A stretch of DNA of 9,314 bases from Terriglobia bacterium (GTDB taxonomy: Bacteria; Acidobacteriota; Terriglobia; UBA7540): contig JASHYZ010000025.1 of NCBI GenBank assembly GCA_030042795.1, positions 1 through 9,314 of the forward strand, given 5' to 3'. The notes beneath the pieces were generated by a model that was not told where the DNA came from, searched no databases, and saw only the letters and a list, made by a program, of their open reading frames with translations. This document shows positions 5,617-9,314 of this stretch, in pieces. Position 1 is the stretch's first letter, and every line of letters starts with the position of its first letter. The translations under genes were made by a program, and so were the position numbers.

Positions 5617-7167
5617 TTACTCCCACTCGATCGTCCCCGGTGGCTTTGACGTGATATCCAACACCACCCGGTTCACACCCTTTACTTCGTTGACGATACG
5701 CGTGGACATTCGCTCCAGCAGCTCGGCCGGCAGCTTCGCCCAATCGGCGGTCATGCCGTCATCGGACTCCACTGCGCGCACAGCGACGGTAGATGCGTAA
5801 GTACGCGCGTCACCCATAACACCGACGCTCGAAACCGGCAGCAGTACCGCAAACGATTGCCATAGACGGTTATACCATCCCGCGCGTCTGACCTCCTGCT
5901 GGACCACGGCATCGGCCTCGCGCACCAGCCGCAATCGTTCGGGCGTCACTGCGCCGAGGATCCGCACCGCCAGGCCGGGACCCGGAAAGGGCTGGCGTCC
6001 GACAACTTCCTCGCTCAAACCAAGTTCACGGCCCACGCGGCGGACTTCGTCCTTGAAAAGCTCGCGCAGCGGCTCGATCAGCTTGAACTTCAGATCAGGC
6101 GGCAGCCCGCCTACGTTGTGGTGACTCTTGATGGTTGCCGCCGGCCCGCGCACTGAGACCGACTCAATCACGTCGGGGTAGAGAGTGCCTTGCACGAGGA
6201 ACTCGACGTCGCCCAGCTTTCGGGCCTCCGCCTCGAACACCCGAATGAATTCTTCTCCGATGATCTTGCGCTTCTGCTCCGGATCAGTAACACCTTCGAG
6301 GCGCGACAAAAATCGCGCCGATGCGTCCACGGCACGCACTCGCAGATGTCCCTGCTCCTTGAGGGCCCTCTGCACTTCCTCAAATTCGTCTTTTCGCAGC
6401 AGGCCGTTGTTGACAAAAACGCAGGTGAGGCGGTCGCCGATCGCCCGACCCACAAGAGTCGCTGCCACCGCCGAGTCCACGCCGCCCGAGAGCGCGCAGA
6501 CCACGTGTCCGGCACTCACCTGCTGGCGAATGCGCTGCACCGACTCTTCCACAAACGAGCGCGGAAACCAGTTGGGCTTGGCGCCCACAATCCCGAAGAC
6601 AAAGCGGCGAAGAATTTCATCGCCGCGGTCGGTGTGGCGCACTTCAGGATGAAACTCGACGGCGTAAGCTCGTCTCTCCGCGTTCTCTATCACTGAGATC
6701 GCGTTGGCGGTGCGGCCGGTCACTCTGAAGCCGGGCGGAACCTCAGCGACGTGGTCACCGTGGCTGTTCCAGACGCGCAGCGGCGAGGGCAGCCCTTCGA
6801 GCAAGTCGCTCTGCCCTTCGATTTCGAGCTGGGCAAAGCCGTATTCGCGCGCGGTGGCCGGCTCGACGCGACCGCCGAGTTTGTACGACATGAACTGCAA
6901 GCCGTAGCAGATGCCCAGCATCGGGAGGTTCAAACCGAAAATACGATCGTCGGCCGTCGGCGACGAAGGGTCATATACCGAAGACGGACCGCCGGAGAGC
7001 ACCAGCGCTTGCGGCCGCATGCGCACCAGTTCGTCAAACGCGATGTGACACGGCACAATGACCGAATACACCTGTATCTCCCGAATGCGGCGGGCGATGA
7101 GTTGTGTGTATTGGGAGCCGAAGTCGAGGACGACGATGGGGTGGGCGTGTTCCATGAATTGATTCAT
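5617..7167 (-). CDS. guaA: GMP synthase (glutamine-hydrolysing) GuaA
   Basis: GuaA converts XMP to GMP using ATP and the amide nitrogen of glutamine, the last step of guanine nucleotide synthesis, in the cytosol. The 516-residue product is complete. It has a class I glutamine amidotransferase domain with nucleophile C87 (GICYG) and partners H173 and E175 (EFHPE). An ATP pyrophosphatase domain follows with the P-loop SGGVDS at 227-232. The C-terminal dimerisation domain ends in KPPGTIEWE, as usual for the family. Two starts are possible: ATG 7167 and ATG 7155. The first lies inside the octamer repeat array and would add only MNQF. The second gives a conventional N-terminus. Neither has a Shine-Dalgarno sequence, so translation may depend on coupling to leuS, whose stop is 36-48 bases upstream. 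Confidence 0.97.
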   Translation of the reverse strand: MNQFMEHAHPIVVLDFGSQYTQLIARRIREIQVYSVIVPCHIAFDELVRMRPQALVLSGGPSSVYDPSSPTADDRIFGLNLPMLGICYGLQFMSYKLGGRVEPATAREYGFAQLEIEGQSDLLEGLPSPLRVWNSHGDHVAEVPPGFRVTGRTANAISVIENAERRAYAVEFHPEVRHTDRGDEILRRFVFGIVGAKPNWFPRSFVEESVQRIRQQVSAGHVVCALSGGVDSAVAATLVGRAIGDRLTCVFVNNGLLRKDEFEEVQRALKEQGHLRVRAVDASARFLSRLEGVTDPEQKRKIIGEEFIRVFEAEARKLGDVEFLVQGTLYPDVIESVSVRGPAATIKSHHNVGGLPPDLKFKLIEPLRELFKDEVRRVGRELGLSEEVVGRQPFPGPGLAVRILGAVTPERLRLVREADAVVQQEVRRAGWYNRLWQSFAVLLPVSSVGVMGDARTYASTVAVRAVESDDGMTADWAKLPAELLERMSTRIVNEVKGVNRVVLDITSKPPGTIEWE

Positions 7168-7219
7168 TGAGTCATCGGCTCATTGACTCAATGAGTCAAT
7201 GAATCAATGAGCCGATGAC
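7164..7219. repeat. tandem octamer array and 51-bp palindrome across the leuS/guaA junction
   Basis: Seven consecutive octamers run without a gap: TCATTGAG, TCATCGGC, TCATTGAC, TCAATGAG, TCAATGAA, TCAATGAG, CCGATGAC. The first three are roughly the inverse of the last four, so 7170-7220 is a palindrome centred on 7195 with 23 of 25 positions paired and outer arms of 16 perfect bases (7171-7186 and 7204-7219). A second, overlapping palindrome pairs 7158-7170 with 7196-7208. The array encodes the last four LeuS residues and its stop codon, and contains the upstream guaA ATG. Confidence 0.85.
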
Positions 7220-9314
7220 TTTGCGACGATATTCACCAGCTTCTTCGGCACCACAACCACTTTGACTACCTGCCGTCCGTTGAGGTGTTCGCGGACCTTG
7301 GGCTCGTCGAGAGCCCGACCACGGATCTCATCGTCGTCAGCCGAAGCTGCCACACGTACCCGCGCGCGCAATTTGCCGTTCACCTGCACGGGAATTTCGA
7401 GCTCTTCCTCGGCGGCCAACTCGGAGTCAAATGATGGCCACGCAGCCTGGAGTGTTGTGCCTTCATGTCCCAGCGCTTCCCAGAGCTCGTCGGCCACATG
7501 AGGCACAAAGACCGCCAAAATCTGAACCAAAATCTCGAACGCCTCCTTCAGTACGCCGGTGCGGATCGAACCACCTCCGATTGCAGCTTCAGAATCCGCA
7601 ATCAAGTTGGCCATCTCCATGCACAAAGCCACATCAGTGTTGAAATGCCAGCGCTCCTCCATGTCTTCAGTCACGTGACGCAGAGTCTGGTGGGCTTTGC
7701 GTAGCAAACTACGCTCCTGCGCGCTCAACGTGGTCGAGCCGTTCGAATCGGACGTTCGCCAGGAGCTAGCGCCGCGCAGCCGTCCCGCGTAACGCGCTCC
7801 CAGGCGATAAACACGATTCAAAAACCGCGCGGCGCCTTCAATGCCCTGGTCGCTCCAATCGAGATCCCTCTCCGGAGGCGCGGCAAACAGCATGTAGAGC
7901 CGCACCGTGTCGGCGCCGTATTTGGCGCACATGGCGACGGGGTCCACCACATTACCTTTGGACTTCGACATCTTGGCGCCTTCTTTAATCACCATGCCTT
8001 GGGTAAAGAGCCGGGCGACCGGTTCGGGAAATTCCACCAAGCCGATGTCGCGCATCACCTTGGTCCAGAACCGCATGTAGATCAGGTGCAGGATGGCGTG
8101 TTCGATGCCGCCAATGTACTGGTCAACCGGAAACCAATACTTCACCGCATCCTTATCAATCGGTGCGGTCGCGATGTTCGGATCGGTGTAGCGATAGAAG
8201 TACCAGGACGAATCGACGAACGTGTCCATAGTGTCAGTCTCGCGCCGCGCGGGACCGCCGCATTTCGGGCACTCGACGTTCACAAACTCCGGAACCGTGG
8301 CCAGCGCCGCCCGTCCCTCGCCCGTGAGCTTAACATGACGCGGCAGTACCACCGGAAGATCACTCTCCGGCACCGGGACGATGCCACATCCAGCGCAGTA
8401 GATCATCGGGATGGGCGTGCCCCAATACCGCTGCCGCGACACTCCCCAATCCTTCAGGCGGAAGTGCACCTTGCCCTTGCCGAAACCGCCCGTCGCGGCG
8501 TCCCGCGTCATTCGTGCGCGCGCTTCTTCGGAACCAATACCGCTGTACGCGCCCGAATTCACCAATATGCCGTCCTCGGTAAACGCCTCTGTAGGGGCGG
8601 GGCTCGCCCCGCCCTCACGGGGTGGAAGCCTGTGCCACGTGGCACGGCCATCCTGGCCGTGCGTGGCCGGGGCAAGTCCGGGCCCCACAGGTTGGATCAC
8701 GGTTCGAATTGGCAAATCATACGCGCGGCAAAATTCAAAATCGCGCTCGTCGTGCGCGGGCACTGCCATCACCGCGCCCGTGCCGTACTCCATCAAGACG
8801 AAGTTGGCAAGCCAAATGGGCACTGATTCGCCGTTGAAGGGATTGCGGGCACTAAAGCCAGTGTAAGAGCCAAGCTTCTCGAATTCCGCTTCCTGCCTCG
8901 CTCGCGCCGCAGAGTGCTTCAGGCGTTCCACCTCGCCGCGCAGGTTCTCAGGTTGCGTCGAACGCGCCACCAGCCTCTCCACCAGTGGATGCTGAGGCGC
9001 CAGGAATACCGCCGTGCATCCGAAGATGGTGTCAATTCGCGTGGTGAAGATGCGCAGCGGCTCGCCAAGCTCCGGCACTGCAAAGTCCACTTCCGCGCCG
9101 TCGGAGCGTCCGATCCAATTGCGCTGCATCGTCAGCACGCGTTCGGGCCAGCGCACCAACTCCTTCATATCGTCCAAGAGCTGCCCGGCGTAAGCCGTCA
9201 CCTTCAGGAACCATTGCTCCAGCTCGCGCTCTTCGACCTGCGTATCCTCGTGCCGCCAGCAGCATCCATCCACCACCTGCTCGTTGGCCAGCACAGTTTC
9301 GCACTTGGGGCACC
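7204..9314 (-). CDS. leuS: leucyl-tRNA synthetase LeuS, lacking the N-terminus (cut by window edge)
   Basis: LeuS is a class I enzyme that charges tRNA-Leu and hydrolyses mischarged products. The visible 702 residues begin at CPKCETVLANEQVVDG, in the zinc-finger region; roughly 150 residues including the HIGH motif lie beyond the edge. The CP1 editing domain follows, with FTTRIDT (near 9026-9055) and MAVPAHDERD (near 8740-8769). Next come DWGVSRQRYWGTPIP, a CxxC pair, the KMSKS loop (7960-7974), the anticodon-binding helices and the C-terminal domain ending VVVPKKLVNIVAK. A 102-bp palindromic repeat inside CP1 adds about 34 residues, GPGLAPATHGQDGRATWHRL and onward, between RTVIQP and AFTEDGILVNSG. 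The reading frame is kept and no stop is introduced. The final residues SSAH and the TGA come from the octamer array. The gene probably forms an operon with guaA. Confidence 0.97.
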   Translation of the reverse strand, partial: CPKCETVLANEQVVDGCCWRHEDTQVEERELEQWFLKVTAYAGQLLDDMKELVRWPERVLTMQRNWIGRSDGAEVDFAVPELGEPLRIFTTRIDTIFGCTAVFLAPQHPLVERLVARSTQPENLRGEVERLKHSAARARQEAEFEKLGSYTGFSARNPFNGESVPIWLANFVLMEYGTGAVMAVPAHDERDFEFCRAYDLPIRTVIQPVGPGLAPATHGQDGRATWHRLPPREGGASPAPTEAFTEDGILVNSGAYSGIGSEEARARMTRDAATGGFGKGKVHFRLKDWGVSRQRYWGTPIPMIYCAGCGIVPVPESDLPVVLPRHVKLTGEGRAALATVPEFVNVECPKCGGPARRETDTMDTFVDSSWYFYRYTDPNIATAPIDKDAVKYWFPVDQYIGGIEHAILHLIYMRFWTKVMRDIGLVEFPEPVARLFTQGMVIKEGAKMSKSKGNVVDPVAMCAKYGADTVRLYMLFAAPPERDLDWSDQGIEGAARFLNRVYRLGARYAGRLRGASSWRTSDSNGSTTLSAQERSLLRKAHQTLRHVTEDMEERWHFNTDVALCMEMANLIADSEAAIGGGSIRTGVLKEAFEILVQILAVFVPHVADELWEALGHEGTTLQAAWPSFDSELAAEEELEIPVQVNGKLRARVRVAASADDDEIRGRALDEPKVREHLNGRQVVKVVVVPKKLVNIVAKSSAH
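8589..8690. repeat. 102-bp palindromic repeat element inserted in frame within leuS
   Basis: The ends are imperfect inverted repeats: CTGTAGGGGC at 8589 and its counterpart CTGTGGGGCC read inward from 8690. Inside are three strong palindromes: GGGCGGGGC/GCCCCGCCC (8595-8603, 8606-8614), GTGCCACGTGGCAC (8632-8645) and CACGGCCA/TGGCCGTG (8643-8650, 8654-8661). The length is exactly 34 codons. The translated Gly/Pro/Ala/Arg-rich stretch does not resemble LeuS and falls at a loop of the CP1 domain. The structure is that of a dispersed extragenic palindrome, comparable in concept to the Rickettsia palindromic elements that sit inside genes. Exact boundaries and target duplication are not certain. 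Confidence 0.75.

Noticed and set aside
7164..7219. Possible mini CRISPR array
   Set aside because: The units are eight bases with no spacers and no cas genes. It is a simple tandem/palindromic repeat.
7999..8826. 275-codon plus-strand open frame
   Set aside because: It is antisense to leuS and crosses the palindromic element, with no recognisable domain.

Overview
The window looks like a piece of a GC-rich chromosome, and Acidobacteriota is my best guess. The reasons are the mix of housekeeping genes with an extracytoplasmic-function (ECF) sigma operon and the several kinds of short palindromic non-coding repeats scattered between and inside genes. This assignment is inference from gene style and repeat style, not from a marker gene. 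No phage, plasmid, transposase, CRISPR, rRNA or tRNA gene was found.

Layout, left to right. (1) Positions 1-1123, minus: the N-terminal 374 residues of the membrane protease FtsH, cut by the left edge. (2) 1124-1784: a 661-base non-coding stretch with a TATAAT box, a cluster of GATTGTWA repeats and a 138-bp element bounded by perfect 13-bp inverted repeats. (3) 1785-3314, minus: tilS (tRNA-Ile lysidine synthetase), in the commonly seen tilS-ftsH order. (4) 3315-3570: a divergent promoter region in which one short palindrome can supply the -35 box in both directions, followed by a structured leader. (5) 3571-3888, plus: a single-domain PilZ (cyclic-di-GMP receptor) protein with a TTG start, followed by a rho-independent terminator. 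(6) 5495 down to 4048, minus: a compact three-gene operon of ECF sigma factor, zinc-type membrane anti-sigma factor and a small membrane-anchored CpxP/Spy/CnrX-like protein, probably autoregulated. (7) 5617-7167, minus: guaA (GMP synthase). (8) 7204-9314, minus: leuS (leucyl-tRNA synthetase), lacking its N-terminus at the right edge.

The protein-coding content is mostly ordinary. The unusual material is the repeats. A 102-bp palindrome-rich element sits in frame inside the CP1 editing domain of leuS and is translated as about 34 extra residues. A seven-unit octamer array, itself a near-perfect 51-bp palindrome, spans the leuS stop codon and the upstream guaA start codon. The 138-bp element lies between tilS and ftsH. 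A CTTGCCGGGCT stem motif occurs in two leaders. I did not find a convincing new multi-gene system. The PilZ gene and the ECF operon are convergent signalling units that may or may not be functionally linked.
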